A stretch of DNA of 64,000 nt, from assembly GCF_026151205.1 (NCBI RefSeq), contig NC_087078.1, positions 1,567,675 to 1,631,674 on the forward strand. The letters are read 5' to 3'. The stretch's first letter is position 1. Every line of letters begins with the position of its first letter. Origin of the DNA: Bolinopsis microptera. Lineage: Eukaryota; Ctenophora; Tentaculata; Lobata; Bolinopsidae. The translations under genes and the position numbers were made by a program. Below are positions 11,101 through 23,584 of the stretch, piece after piece. A model generated the notes under the pieces. The model was not told where the DNA came from and did no database searches. It saw only the letters and a list, made by a program, of their open reading frames with translations.

Positions 11101-12460
11101 AAATCCCAGAACATGTTGTGCTGAGTTAGGTGGTTAAGTAGTCGAAATATGACTGATTTGATAGTGGACATTTTTTTGTACTTCTAACACTCAAACCCTT
11201 ACTACACTGAAGATATGAGTGTTACAGTTAAAATTGTTGGTCATTATTGAACAGAAACGGTTCATTGACACATAGTTGAAGAAAGAAATTAAAAAGGTTA
11301 ATAAATGTGGTCTGTGGAGTGGTTTATATGTGTTTATGTTACAGTGTACGCGTGCGCGCGCGTACTTAACCATCTGTAGGCCAACATATTTAGTTTATGC
11401 TTAATTTCCTTATATATTATGTCACCACTAGAGTGCCCAATACTTTCAGTGAAGGTGTAATGTAAAACGGTTAACCACCAACTGTGGTATATCAAAAAAA
11501 CCCCAAAAGTGTACGCGTGCGCGCGCGCGCGTACTTAACCACCTGGAATGGCACAGCATTGAGATATCACCATAATTCCAAAAGCAGAGTACACCATCCA
11601 GGTGCCCAAAACTTTTGGCTATGGTCCCAATACCATAAAACCTTAGATGAGGCCATAATGTGGTTAAAACATGTTGATTTTGGACCTTCGGTCAACAGAA
11701 GCCTTCACAAATTAACCATTGTTCAGCACAATCTGACCTTTTGGTGCCTTATTTTGTTTTGATATTTGATTATGAGAGATAGCTGAAGGAGAATAAGTGG
11801 TTTTAAAGATAATGCAACAAAATATGTGGCCGTATGGCGGTTAAAACGAACAAAAACACTGATTTTGGTCAATTTTATACCTTAATTAACCATGATGGAC
11901 GCAACACAGGACTCAGCAATCTTTCTGGTCATATAAATGAGCAGGTAGTTATATCTAGATAATGTAGCATGGCCAGCTATAGCTTTACGAAGCTAATATG
12001 TGCTCTAAAAATGGTTAATTAGTGCAAATATAGGATATCTTCGAGACATTTTAACCACCTTAGCTGCACTAATCAACCATACTATTAAATTGCACATTTG
12101 TGATAAAAAATTATCATCCATGCACAAATGAACAACCACCACTATACATCTATAATCGGAGCAATATTTATAGCTCACCGTTCATCTTCAATTTAACCAC
12201 CATTAGGACCACAAAATGCCCCCCATGAGGTTTGAAAACTTTTGTGATAGTTGCACCATGATATGATCTCAATATAATGACTACTCAGTTCATAATATCA
12301 TATCTCAAAATGGTGGTTAACCCTAAAACTGGTATTTTAACCACCATAGTGGCCACATAGATGACCCATTAACCATAATTATACAACATAACCGTACTGT
12401 AGTGTTTTGTGCACCAGAAAAACATCACTCTAACATTGAGATTAACCACAATGAGCTGCA
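11101..12460. repeat. Field of GTGGTTAA/TTAACCAC motifs in degenerate about 165-180-bp repeats
   Basis: At least 14 near-matches to GGTTAA or TTAACC, in both orientations, lie between about 11129 and 12449. Examples are at 11129, 11366, 11469, 11535, 11661, 11712, 11838, 11885, 12011, 12049, 12193, 12312, 12336, 12369 and 12441. Two copies of a purine/pyrimidine-alternating block (tgtacgcgtgcgcgcgcg) precede TTAACCA at 11344 and 11509, 165 bp apart. A GGTTAAAAC...GATTTTGG...AATTAACCAT module recurs at 11662 and 11839, 177 bp apart. This suggests an ancient tandem array in which the motif is better preserved than the spacer. Confidence 0.6.
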
Positions 12461-12625
12461 ACATAATGTTGAAGTCAACATACTCAAATTGTGTGAAAAA
12501 AGTCAATGTCCACCAAGTTTCCCCAGATTTGCTGCTATTGCTGTAAAATTAACGAGAGTGTGCATCTTTGCCTTAGACGGAGGTAAAAATTATTCAAACA
12601 ATATCTTACTATATATAAAGCGAGA

Positions 12626-12627
12626 CG

Positions 12628-12656
<29 letters not shown>
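12626..12656. repeat. (TA)n microsatellite
   Basis: Uninterrupted alternation of T and A for about 30 bases. Confidence 0.9.
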
Positions 12657-12659
<3 letters not shown>

Positions 12660-12909
12660 AGTCAGCCACAACTATCAGTAAAACAACGCCTTGACTTCAA
12701 ATGTCGGTAAAATGTACCTTTACAGTCATCCTCAATAAATGTAATAGATTTGTAGTGTTGTAATTAGTTTAAAACTGATATATATTTATTTATCCGTGCC
12801 ATTTTACTGACACCACGGCATCAACTTTAACGCAACTTTCCGCAAAAACCGTAAAAGATATACAACTGAAACTTTTTTGACTGGGTCAAATGCTTTAATG
12901 GCCTTCAAA

Positions 12910-14492
12910 GGATACAAGGATACAAGGATACAAGGATACAAAAGTGATAATTACTTTATTGAGTACACAATAGTTGTAATTCTGAAATAATTTAAGTTAC
13001 ACAATTCTAATTATTTACAAGTGTGTAGGGATAATTTAGAAATGTTATATAATGCTAGTTTTAGAAAAATAGATAAATCGAGTTTGTATGGTTCAATCTT
13101 ATTTTAAGGTCCTATAGCATTATGCACTTGCCAGTATTTGAGTGGAAATCTGGGCTCTTATAATAGGCTGTATAATTTTCGTTCACAGAGAGAATTGAAT
13201 GGATTGCTCTTGCTGTGGCAGTGAGTGTGGTAGGATCTAGAGTTTTGTTGGAGAGCAAACCGACTAGGTCAGTAATGTTTAGGGGATGGAAATTGAATTT
13301 TTCCCTAACTGAGGAGTAGAGCAAACAGTCAATCAATACGTGACTTTCGTCCTCAATAGGCTTGAGCCCTTTGCTGAGAAAGCAGTAGGTGCACCAACGT
13401 TCTTCTCTTGGTACAAGGGGGGTTTCGTATCTGCCCCTTTCGATGTAGAGGTTGTGGCAGCTGATACGAAACCTTGTCAGACTTTTTCGAACATCAGGTA
13501 TTTTGATAATTCGTAGATATGCCTCTGGTTCGAAATCATGTTTAATTAAGTTATAGAATTCTAGTTTTGGCGAGGAGGCCTTGGCAGCTTTCCAGGTATT
13601 CACGAATTCTTCCCTCATGTTATGACTGATTTGGGTGGAGAGCTTAGATTTTGAGGAAGATGAGGGGGTGAAGTTGTATTTGGTGAGAAGCTTTGAGATG
13701 TTGGTATACCAAGGAAGTCCCAACATGATTTGTTCGTGAAATGCAGCACAGAGTAGTTCGTTTTCAGTGTTTTCAAGGCGACTATAGTAATCTATTGCAA
13801 GTTTGCAGGCTTCAAAGAATAGGGGGTGGCGCCCGCTTTCGCCCCAGCAACCTATATTTGATGCTTTTGAATGTACAGATAAAGACCACTTGATAAACTT
13901 TAGGTGGAATTTTTCATAGTGGTCTTGTGCAATGTATTTCAAGGTATGCTGGGGGTTGGCTTTGTCATCTATTTTTGAAAGGTATCTCATGGTTTTTGAG
14001 TGGGGGCATAAGACTTGACAGCCATAAAGCAGGATTGGTTTTATTAAGGAGTCAAATAGAATATTAAGGGCACGGTGTGAGAGGGCATCCTTAACTATTT
14101 TGCCTTTGAGGCCATAGAGAGCACGGAGAGCCTTGGCCCTCAGCTCAGTATTTGCTGCTGTAAACGATCCATTTCTGTGGAATATTATGCCAAGATAGCA
14201 GTAATTATCGGTGTGCTGGATGGGCTGACCTCCCAATGTGAATGTTTCATAGGACTGCTTTCGTTTGGGAGGGCTGAATATTACAATCTTAGTTTTCTTA
14301 ATATTTACTTCAAGGCCCATGGAGTTACAGAAATCAAATAGAATGTTGATATTGACTTGCAAGGCCTCGGGACTTAGAGCAAGAAGGACAAGATCGTCAG
14401 CCCACAGCAGATGTGATATCAGAACGTCAGCAAGAACTGGATAGTCACCAACAGATTTCAGGAGAGATGAAAAGTCATTAATGTAGAATCAG
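12910..14492 (-). mobile_element. 5'-truncated non-LTR retrotransposon (LINE), C-terminal half of the RT ORF
   Basis: The minus-strand reading frame starts abruptly at about 14492 with FYINDFSSLLKS. It passes the RT motif C (LLWADDLVLLA) at about 14393-14423 and runs open to a stop at 13112. The thumb and C-terminal region include KTKIVIFSPP, YCYLGIIFH and a late Cys/His segment (WCTYCFLSKG...DESHVLIDCLL), typical of CR1/jockey-superfamily LINEs. The 3' end at 12910-12941 is four perfect copies of the 8-bp unit ggatacaa, like the 3' octamer tails of CR1/L2 elements. The endonuclease and RT motifs A and B are missing, so the copy is dead on arrival, although about 460 codons remain open. Confidence 0.85.
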
Positions 14493-17490
14493 TATGAAAA
14501 AATAAAAAATTGACCAAGGAATAATAATTTTAGTGCCCGAAATTTGGACTCCCAAGTGGTGTCAAAAACGCGAATTAAATAGGTAATAATTATTTTAGTC
14601 TCTCGAGTCTTGACACCACTTTAGGGTTAGACGGGTTCCTGCTTGTACACATAATATAGCAATGACCCTATATAAAATCTACCCTTTAAGAATTAAAAAA
14701 GTTTCCTAAAAAATCAAAAATTACCCTTGGCCTTGTGGCTCCAAGTAAAGATTAGCAATAATTTTGGTCCATGGTGGAATGGTGGGTCAATATCCTATCC
14801 TTCAAAACATATCAAACCTTACAATGTACAAGTCACATGAAAATGCTGAGATATGTCAAGTCTAATTTGGACAGCTTTTGAGGGGCATGAAACCATGCTT
14901 CTGTGGGGCATGTGACTTTTTCGGTTTAAATTACGTAATACAAGGTTCTGATACCAGAAACAGGTATTATTATTAATGGTTATTAATATGTATGCAGTTT
15001 TTTGTCTGTGTGCTATGATGGTTTTAGAGACGTTCGGAGAGTTGCAAACGACTCGCAATGTGATTGTTGACATCGTTCAGATAAAAAAACCCTACATAGC
15101 TTGGCCATACTTAATATTTGATTAAGAATATATCATAGCTAAACATTCCAAAGAAACAATCATTTGTAATACTTTTAGAAATCATATCTTTCTTAAATCC
15201 TTCTAATTGAATTTTTTAAATAATTTTTTGTAACAAAATGTACTTAGGCTATTGAGCTTTTCACAGATAAATGAGACAGTAGCGTTTCTGGACTTATTAA
15301 TTTCATTCTAAAAATTGATTCTTATATTGTATATTAGTACATTTGACATTGTAAAAGATTTAATTTCGATTCACGAAGTTTCATGAAAGAAGTAACTAGA
15401 ACTACAATGCGCGCAATTTGGGGAGTGTGCTTTCGAGGGAAAAATATAAACTGCACCTTCTTTAAATTGGTCTGTTAATTATTAAACATTTTAAAATTTA
15501 CAGCAGAGGTATAAGACATAACAGTAACTATATTTTTTAAACAATAACATAAATATATTTAACCGCTAACGCGCATTCATTATGATTTGTGCTAACGCAT
15601 ATATAACGTGACGCGTTAATCACAAATAAATACAAGTAAATACTGCAAATACTGCAAGTGTTTACTTGACCATATATTTTTGCGCCGCTGTTTCATGTTT
15701 GATGTTTCACAAGTAAAGAACCGCCGGGAAGCATGCAAGCGCTACTGCAAGCGCAAGAAATCTGGATATATGATAGAGCAACTGCAAGCGCAAGTTAAGG
15801 GCTCTGGTAAAAGCAAAACGCACACGTTGCTTCGTGTTTCACCTAACCATGTGCTTTCGCGCCACTTCGGGCGTGCTTGTTTCACAAGTCAAGAAAAGCA
15901 CCTATCCACGAACCCCGATGGGAAGGTTCGTGCGCGCGTGCGCAGTGTTGACAACAGCGTCTATGTAGCGCATGTAGTCTTGGCACTTCTCCCTCCAGTA
16001 TGCAGTTACCACTTTTCAGGTTTCTATAGTGCATAGTGACAGTGTATACTGTGTACGAGATGACGATACATAGAGGCCGCAGAATTATGAGGACTACCAG
16101 ATCCTGGTGGAACCTAAGCGATCCATGATATCACGACATGCCCTAAGTGTATAGGGGTTAATTAGGTATAAACTACAGTACAGCTGTACTTACACCTACA
16201 TTGTATCACGTGGTGACCCCCACGGTCGCTTCACTATAGTGGGTGTCATCCGAATTGCGAGATTCGCGAGAAATCTCAGGTGCAACTGGACGAGAAGAAC
16301 TCGCGTGCGCGGGGCAGTAGACTCAGTACTAAATTGTTACCGCGTGTACGGGAGAGTCATCTCAGAAGGTTCTAGACTATTTGATTTTGAAGTTACATGT
16401 TAAATTCTTTGATGACGTGATCGTTGACTGAAAGCTAAACCCTTACTTTTTACAATTTTCTAACTAGCAACACTTTCTCCTTCTTATTCTTATTTTAGTA
16501 TGAACACTGAAGTCTCGGTAGATTGATTATTTTTGAAATGTCGATACTTGGATAAGACGAGAAAGCATCTTTCAAATTAAATAAGTTAATCCGGCATTTT
16601 AATCAGAAAAAATATTCCAAATTCAATCAGTAAAGCCAGAATTTTAGTCACGATATTTACGATTTACAAAACTCACCTCATATAACTCAAAATTGTATTA
16701 TTGGTATCCTTATATTAATGTATAACACAACTAAAATTCATCTGCAATATAAATTAACATAGATCAGTGCTTCAAAGAAAAAAGATTGATATCAGACGGT
16801 TTCCGGTTCAGCAGCCAAATCTCTGGACTGGTCTCCGGTACTCGCTTACTACTACTAGTCATTTGTGACAATACATAAAGTGTGGTATGTGTTAGATATT
16901 TATACGAGGGTCTTTGATAAAAAACAGAGGCAAACCGAGGAATTGTCCTCCTGACCAAGGCCGAGGAAAAATCGCTATTCCTCGGTAAAACCGAGGCCGA
17001 GGTCGACCCTTGTATTTACATAGCATACTCTAGAGTCTAGATCTATAAAACGAAGTAAGAGTTACCACGTTACTCTTTTATCTCTCCGTTAAGCCTACAA
17101 CTCCGCTAACTAACAATTGAGTATGAGGTCAATTAATTAATGTCCACAGATGTGGATTATAGAAATTACATTCAAACATAATTGAACAGCATGAGACAAG
17201 CGGAGAACAAACAAACGAATAGATTTCAAGCTCATAACGGATCGTTGCTTGATATTGGAGATTTCAAAACCTTAGTCCGACAGTCTAAGTTCTCTTGTCG
17301 AACTTAAGTGAGTGTCGAACTTGAGTCCAGATAGAGCACTTTGGTTCGAGTTCGACAGAGTCGAATCTTAGGGTTTGTCGAACTACAGTATAAGTGACGA
17401 ACTACAGTGCGTGTCGAACTTGAGTACGTGTACCTAATTTACCATGGTTAAAACATCTTCAAACCGTAAAATGTGCAAAAAAAACTACAT
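14493..17490. other. Intergenic, mostly unassigned
   Basis: Contains a short inverted repeat (aagtggtgtcaa at 14553 against ttgacaccactt at 14611) and a copy of the dispersed cataatatagcaatgaccct motif at 14651. A block at 15400-15455 (caatgcgcgcaatttgg) is shared with 48520-48560. Another at 16200-16245 (ttgtatcacgtggtgacccc) is shared with 47837-47873. Degenerate ccgagg repeats occur at 16920-17005 and gtcgaacttgagt repeats at 17285-17425. An open frame at 15680-16036 has no family resemblance and is unsupported. Confidence 0.4.
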
Positions 17491-17499
17491 TTAAAGGAT

Positions 17500-18114
17500 A
17501 CTCCAACATTGTCTACAGCGGGCAATATCCTTTATTTCATAATCACTCAATTCTTCGGAAGTATTCATAACCAAATTACGATCTTTAACATCGTCCATCA
17601 ATAATTTAAGGAAACTTTTGCCGAAACAACCTATACGCCCTTTTAATTTTGACAGGGCAGCTCAGAAGTAAATGGTTCTTTAAGACAAAACATAGATAAA
17701 TCTAATCCCTTTAAAATATGCGGCTCAGTTACTGGCACGTTCTTACCAAGACAATTTAAATATACCATCTAGCTTATTCATAGAACACATTTCGGAATAC
17801 TTAGTGGTCTTAACATTCACCCTAGGCAGAACATCTGGGTGATCATGACTATTGTTGAGAATTTTTGAATCTGAGAATTGACCATTTTCGTCGGGAATAC
17901 TTAAAATTGTCTTTCTCTGCTGGAGGTTGAGGTTCTGCTGTATGTTGAGGATCTGTTGAGGATGGGGATACTTTTATGAAGTAGGGTCTAGGAAACGAGC
18001 TGCGGAGCAATATCTGTTCATCCAGCTCGGCCTTCTTCTTGTTAAGGTTAATCAAATTGGTCCTCTGACTGTCTTTTTTGGCTCTATCTTTGGATTTCTT
18101 CAGTCTCCTGAAAT
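17500..18114 (-). pseudogene. Frame-broken gene remnant with a bZIP-like basic/leucine segment
   Basis: On the minus strand an acceptor-like atatatttcag at about 18115 leads into RLKKSKDRAKKDSQRTNL followed by INLNKKKAELDEQI. This resembles the second half of a bZIP basic region (KSxDRAKK) and the start of a weak zipper. The frame stays open to 17849 through a Pro/Thr-rich stretch. Open coding-like segments then continue in successively different frames: about 17849-17735 (NNSHDHPDVLPRVNVK...), about 17770-17650 (VPVTEPHILKGLDL...) and about 17650-17505 (GRIGCFGKSFLKLLMDDVKD...). Such stacking of open frames looks like one coding sequence broken by indels. Very short introns are an alternative; one gt...ag pair of about 52 nt would be in phase. 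No other half of a bZIP was found upstream. The family is unresolved. Confidence 0.35.
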
Positions 18115-18654
18115 ATATTATGTCACATTAGATTATTCATGATACGTAAAGATTTGTTTAAGCATACCCAAAAGGATTTATTTTATATTAATAGCTCATT
18201 AATATAATCCAGCATTGGATCTATTTGAAAAGTAACTTAAAACAACATGCAGAGCGACCAATATCGACTGAATCAATGCTTGGTAGCACAAACCGGAGGT
18301 TAGAAATGAATACTTGACCACATGGTCACTTGCAACATATATCACATACCTTGGTTTTACATTTCCTTTTCAATAACTAAATCAGAGTGACCTCCAATCT
18401 CCATAGATGATCAAACGCATGGCCCAACATATAATCGACGAGAATTTTCAAATGATTTTCGGCATTTCAATTCTTGCAGCGGTTGCTGAGTTTCTGAAAA
18501 ATAAATCATTATAAAACATTATTGGGATTTAATATTGTCTGAAATATTCGAATTTTCGAATGTTGACGACAGACTTCTCGAATGAATAGTTATAAATATT
18601 AAACACGTGTGTAACGGGACTTTTGGCCCCCTCTATTATTCCTAGTATATCTAT

Positions 18655-18885
18655 AATATTAGAGCTATTCTGGTGTATCTGAACAACATTAGAGCTACTA
18701 AAGTCTGGTGTATCGTAACAATATAAATACTAGTGAAGTATGGTGTATATTAACAATATAAGAACTAGTGACGTCTACGTCTGGTATAACTCCACAATTA
18801 TAATAGTAGAGCTAATAAAGTCTGGTGTATCTGAACAATATTAGAGCTAGTAAAATGTGGTGTATCTGGTGTCTATTATAGAATA
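18655..18885. repeat. Degenerate tandem repeat, about 45-58-bp unit
   Basis: The phrase tctggtgtatctgaacaat followed by attagagctagtaaa recurs about five times with substitutions and small indels. Confidence 0.7.
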
Positions 18886-20440
18886 GCCATTCTTTATTAG
18901 TTAATATAAATTAATTATGAAACTCTAATACCCTGTGGTTAACGTTTTTCAGTTTCAGCCCTTTCGACTTAGTAATTCCTGATAACTAAAAACTACTTTT
19001 CTCCGTGTTTTAAGCTATTCCAATCATTTTGAGCCTATAAAAAAGTTTTTAAATTTTTGCTCATTAGCTTATTGCTTATTATCCAATTAACTGATTATCT
19101 TACGTAAAATTGTCTTCCTGATTATATGAACACCCTCGATAAATCTGCAACCTTTAACGATGTTCACAACTAAAGTTATTTGACAAACAAGAAAAGCGGT
19201 TAAGTGGCAAAAAGTGGCCTTATATATATACAGGGTGGCCTTAATAGCTCAATCACTGAGTGCCCAATTGAAATAATTCTTTCTGGTATGACTTACTACC
19301 ACCACTAGTTCGAGGAATTTGTCAAATCGATAAATATTAGAGTTCAATTTTTTCAAATGAAGGTTCATTTTTGCATTAATTTGATATAGTTTTTATATAA
19401 TAGTTTTGATAGTCGAATCGAGCTAAATTTTATTGAATTGTGTTTGGCCATTCGAATTACGTTTGTCCTGAAAAAATTAGAACTGTAACTTCTTAGATGA
19501 CAGAGATATGAAGCATAACGAGTTTATTCATTACGTGTGATCAGGAGATTGGTTTACCTAATCACGTGATTAGGTGACCCCCGTTAACCACCCCGTTAAA
19601 CATTATGGGAATTGTTAAGGGTGCCCAATTAAGGTGTCGTGTCACGGTGTCACATAATCACCCAGTCAATATTGTTAACAAGATACAGAAAATGCTTGAT
19701 AACTTGGTCATTTCTAATCCGTTTTGCCTCATGTTTTCGGATCATATGCAACATTTAATAATCTACCGTCTCTGAAAAAATAGGCGTTCAGCATGTTCAG
19801 AGAAAACAATATAGGTGTTTTAATATTGAATGGGCGTGGTCTAAAATATTCGAATTTTCAAATTTTGACGACGAAATCCTCGAACCAGTAAGTACAGTAT
19901 GCCATCTGCAAAGCAACAGCTCTAAAATATAAAACACAGCGGAGCTATTAAGGCCAACGTATGCCCACTGACTTTTGGCCCACCCTATATATTAAGACAC
20001 AAATCTTTTGTAAGCTTTGTGTGTCGGCAGATCGATTTTATCAGACGGATCTGTCTGTACAACTCGACAATTCACGCAAATCTCGAAGTTCCGGTGATGC
20101 ACACTCAAATTTTGGCAGAAATGCTGAAGCAAGTGTGGTTTACATAAAACTCTTAGACACATTTTGGTCTATAATTCGGTGTGTCTCTAATATGATATTT
20201 GCCAATTAATTGTGGGCTGTGGCGTGATCAGAGCCGCGCACACGTGCGAATATATCTATCAATGGAAATTAGAATGTACAAATGTGTATGGTGTGTGCGA
20301 AGCAAATTTAGGAGTGTAGCCGCTGTAATCTATAAAAAATATTATAAGCTATGATTCCGTTTTATTACAGGATCTGGCATCTGCCGTAAATATCACTGAT
20401 TTTATCAGTGACACACACTATAAACTATGCAATGTTACCT
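18886..20440. other. Intergenic with a possible short-TIR element
   Basis: A possible MITE spans about 19224-19988. Its left end (tatatatacagggtggcc) and right end (ggcccaccctatatatta) are inverted, but the match is only about 14 bp and no target-site duplication is clear. Nothing coding is recognised; the 82-codon frame at 19961 has no resemblance to a known family. Confidence 0.35.
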
Positions 20441-20453
20441 GTTTCTCTAATAA

Positions 20454-20575
20454 ACTGCTCTAACAAGTACACGGCTAGGGACTGCGAGTACTCCTCTAAC
20501 GGAATTAAATAATTAAAGTAGAAAGTGATCGATGGAGCGGTTTTTTAGAAGTACAGGAGAGTAAACAGCATAAAA
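20454..20575. repeat. Dispersed repeat, copy 1 (LTR-retrotransposon-associated)
   Basis: Shares caagtacacggctagggact and gaaagtgatcgatggagcgg with 23585-23725, with a 34-bp indel between copies. In copy 2 it sits directly upstream of a retrotransposon pol tail, so it is probably part of an LTR or leader. Confidence 0.6.
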
Positions 20576-21480
20576 TGTAAACAAATGAAAACATATAATG
20601 CTCTTAGTAGTAAATGGCCATTTGTTCTGAGCTGTATGGTTTTTTGACAATCAACTAGCGGGGCAAGGAATGTACTGGCTGGTAGCTTTTGAACACACCA
20701 GAACGCTAGTCTGGTTGATAGGAAGGCATTATAATTTGTGGGTGTAAGAGGGAATATTTGGCATGTACTATTCTAGCAGCTATTAGAATTAGAATTAGAA
20801 TTAGAATCAAATTTACACAGCAATACAATAAGAATAAAAAATAATTTAAGAAGCTTCAATCTGCTGTGCAGGACATTCAAGTCAGTCGAAAACTGTTAGC
20901 AGAACACCCTTCTAGGGACATAAGCTATTTTGTAACAAATGGTCTTTACAATTATTAAGGACGGTAAGTATTTTGGGTGTTAAATCATGGCTAAATGTCT
21001 TAAGTGGGGGCCGGGGGTTTAAATTTAGGGGAGAAAAAAATGAATGTTGGGTTATAATATTAATCATAGATGTCAACCCTGATATAACTATTGTACTAAA
21101 AATTTGATCATAATGCTTAGGGTCTTTATTAGAATTCAAATTGGATACAAAAATAGGATCTCTTTACACTACACTTACTCACTCACACATCACATTCAAC
21201 TGGAATACGCTTAGCTGGCAGAGTAAGTCGATTTGGTCATGAAATTTTGGAGGTCAGGTGGAATCCCTACAGGAGCCTACGAAATTTTAAGGTTAATAAT
21301 ATCAAAATCTGTATTTGTCCAGTCATACACGGCATGACAATGCTGGTTGGCACGGCATGACAATGCTGGTTGGCAAGTGGATTTCAGGCAAGAAATACTA
21401 ACAGAATAATCAAATATTTTTAAGTTAGGGGTTATTATATTCCATATTTTCGTTAACCTCGTGTTATGGTTGTCTGGGGG
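20576..21480. other. Intergenic, small tandem repeats only
   Basis: An attaga hexamer repeat is at about 20784-20806. A 25-bp direct duplication (cacggcatgacaatgctggt) is at about 21331-21376. No gene recognised. Confidence 0.45.
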
Positions 21481-21489
21481 ATCCGCATA

Positions 21490-21935
21490 ATTTGACCGGG
21501 ACCAGGACCGGGATGAAAAATGTGACTTGACCGGGACCGGGACCGGGACTGGGATAGCTCAAAATTGCCAATCTCGGTACCGGGATTCCCAGTACCGGGA
21601 ATTCCGGCCGATTACTGGTTAATTCATGATCATAATTTATTACTCAAACTTGTTTAGCAATTTTAAACATTGTTTTATTTGGCTCAGAGGATGTTTAAAG
21701 ATGAAATTCAAAATGAATGAAAGGAAAAACTTAAAATCACAGTGAATAAAATTATGTAAAAGATCCAGGCCAAAATCCCGGCAAATTTGAGTGATTGACC
21801 GGGACCAAGAATCCTGAATTAACCGGGACCGGGACCGAGATCATAAATCAGCATTTGACCGGGACCGGGATAGCTCATAATTGCCAATCCCGGTACCGGG
21901 ATTCCCGGTACTGGGAATCCCGGTCGATTACTGGG
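21490..21935. repeat. CCGGGA-rich dispersed repeat, two copies
   Basis: Two related blocks, about 21490-21620 and 21795-21935, each contain gaccgggaccgggaccggga, then atagctcaaaattgccaat, then cggtaccgggattcccag. The blocks are strongly GC-rich and internally palindromic. They resemble the ends of a transposon, but I cannot name the family. Confidence 0.55.
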
Positions 21936-22268
21936 CACAGATCAGCTGGATGCTGGAGAACAGAACCATCAAGTGATCAAGAGATACCGGAACCAGAACC
22001 ACGATATGGGTTGAGGAACAGAGCAAGTTTGCGACCTCCAGACTATTACAGTGATAACCATCATCTACAATTAGACGGGTGATTAACAATCACGAGCAAT
22101 ATTTTAGTAATGTCAGATAATCTGGCACGGTTTCAAGACTGGGATTGAGTGTTACCCAGGCCCAACCGAGCACAGTTCACCTATCAATTATTGTTGGCAT
22201 AGTTCTAGCCACGCTGCTAGATTACATCAGTATATGAGTCAGGATGTTTATCAGTAGTATTTGTCTTT
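21936..22268 (+). mobile_element. LTR-retrotransposon pol tail and 3' region, copy 1
   Basis: The plus frame ends EPEPRYGLRNRASLRPPDYY and then an Asp/His-rich tail and stop at about 22082. A basic, proline-containing tail of this kind is typical of the C-terminus of Ty3/gypsy-like integrases. The following roughly 180 bp of noncoding sequence is repeated at 23905-24060. A 34-bp segment (aagactgggattgagtgtta...) present here is absent in copy 2. No intact pol gene is present. Confidence 0.55.
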
Positions 22269-23345
22269 AAACATCTAATAAAAGGTAAAAATGCACACGA
22301 TACAAAATTCAACCAATTCTCCCACGAGTTTGTACGCTGGGTTGACTGTGATGGACTTTCACTTAATCTAAAAAAGACCTGCTATATGCTTTTCGGTGTT
22401 AGAAATACTGACAATACTCCAAATATTCATATTGCAGACACACAATTAGATCGTAAAAGGGAAGCACGGTTTCTTGGCGTTATAATGGATGATAAATTAA
22501 CATGGTCTAAGCATATCGCAGCTGTTAGAAAAAATGATGGAATTATGTCACCTACTGTAGGAATTATATCACCTACCGATTCAAATAAGGCTACAGTTAT
22601 AAATCAAGAGGCTTGCATATAATGAACATATTGACATTTATATCAAAGTTTTGTTCAATCGCATTTAAACTTCTGTTCAATTATATGGGGGTTTGCAGCA
22701 AAAAATCATACTGAATCACTCTTCTCACGACAAAAACAGGGTATCAGGCTGCAATCTGCATCTGCAGTAATGCCAGGTTACATTAATTACTTTTACAAAG
22801 ACGGTCGACTGCCAGAGCACACTAAACAATTTTTCAATGACAATGGTATGCTCACCGTGCACAGTGTTATTGTAAAAAACACACTAATTCTCATGCACCG
22901 AAACAAACACTTCCGTAGCTCAGTCACTCAACAAATCCGTATGACCATCCCAGAAAATGCACCCTCTGCAAACTCAGATCACGTGACTGCAGCTTCCTGG
23001 TTAGCCGAGTGCAACACCACATATTTCAGATTTTCGCTTGTTCTTTAAAGAACCTTTACTCTCAATTTATGCTGTAAATGCAAATGTAAGCACCCGGCCC
23101 TACCCAAACTTTTTTCCATAAACCTTTTTAAATCGGCTACAAAACGCATGCTCTTGAACCTGCAGAGTGAAAATGACAATGACACGTGGCCCAGTTTCCT
23201 ATTACATAATATTCCAGGACTAAGAAGATAACAACGGGTTTGACAGTTAATGGATATAACGGTCATATTACTGCCCCCCTATTAGTTTAGTGAATTAGTT
23301 AATTAGTTAATTAGTTAATTAGTTAATTAGTTAATTAGTTATTAG
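22269..23345 (+). mobile_element. LINE RT fragment (thumb and C-terminal region), decayed
   Basis: It starts at about 22276 with a frame reading KNAHDTKFNQFSHEFVRWVD, then SLNLKKTCYMLFG and RFLGVIMDDKLTWSKHI, the RT thumb signature of jockey/CR1-type LINEs. A frame break follows near 22620. Coding-like sequence resumes at 22770 (PGYINYFYKDGRLPEHTKQF) and continues with another shift to about 23230 (LLHNIPGLRR). The tail at 23284-23345 is a run of the 8-bp unit ttagttaa, again like the octamer 3' ends of CR1/L2 elements. The fragment lies between the two LTR-element tails. Confidence 0.7.
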
Positions 23346-23584
23346 TGATATGGTTATTATTACGTACTATATATTATATGATATTACAAAAATAAACTAT
23401 GATATGTATATAATACTTGTACACAAAAAAGCCAGAACAAACTGGGCACAGACTAGCGGCAACTAATAATAATATTAATGGATGAGCCACACATCCTAAA
23501 TTCCAGGTTCATATTTACACTGCCACATTCCCCACTATCATTATTCTCCTATCAGCACAATCCCTAATTGATTTTAATTGCTCG

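Noticed and set aside
15680-16036. 118-codon plus-strand frame
   Set aside because: Arg/Lys/His-rich composition from a locally GC-rich repeat, no recognisable motif, no splice signals or neighbours to support it.
18400-18500. Upstream exon completing the bZIP-like protein (KCRKSFENSRR on the minus strand)
   Set aside because: The residues fit a bZIP basic region attractively, but no GT donor gives the phase required by the 18115 acceptor.
19224-19988. MITE with CAGGGTGGCC termini
   Set aside because: The inverted match is only about 14 bp, and no target duplication could be confirmed. Recorded only within the intergenic description.
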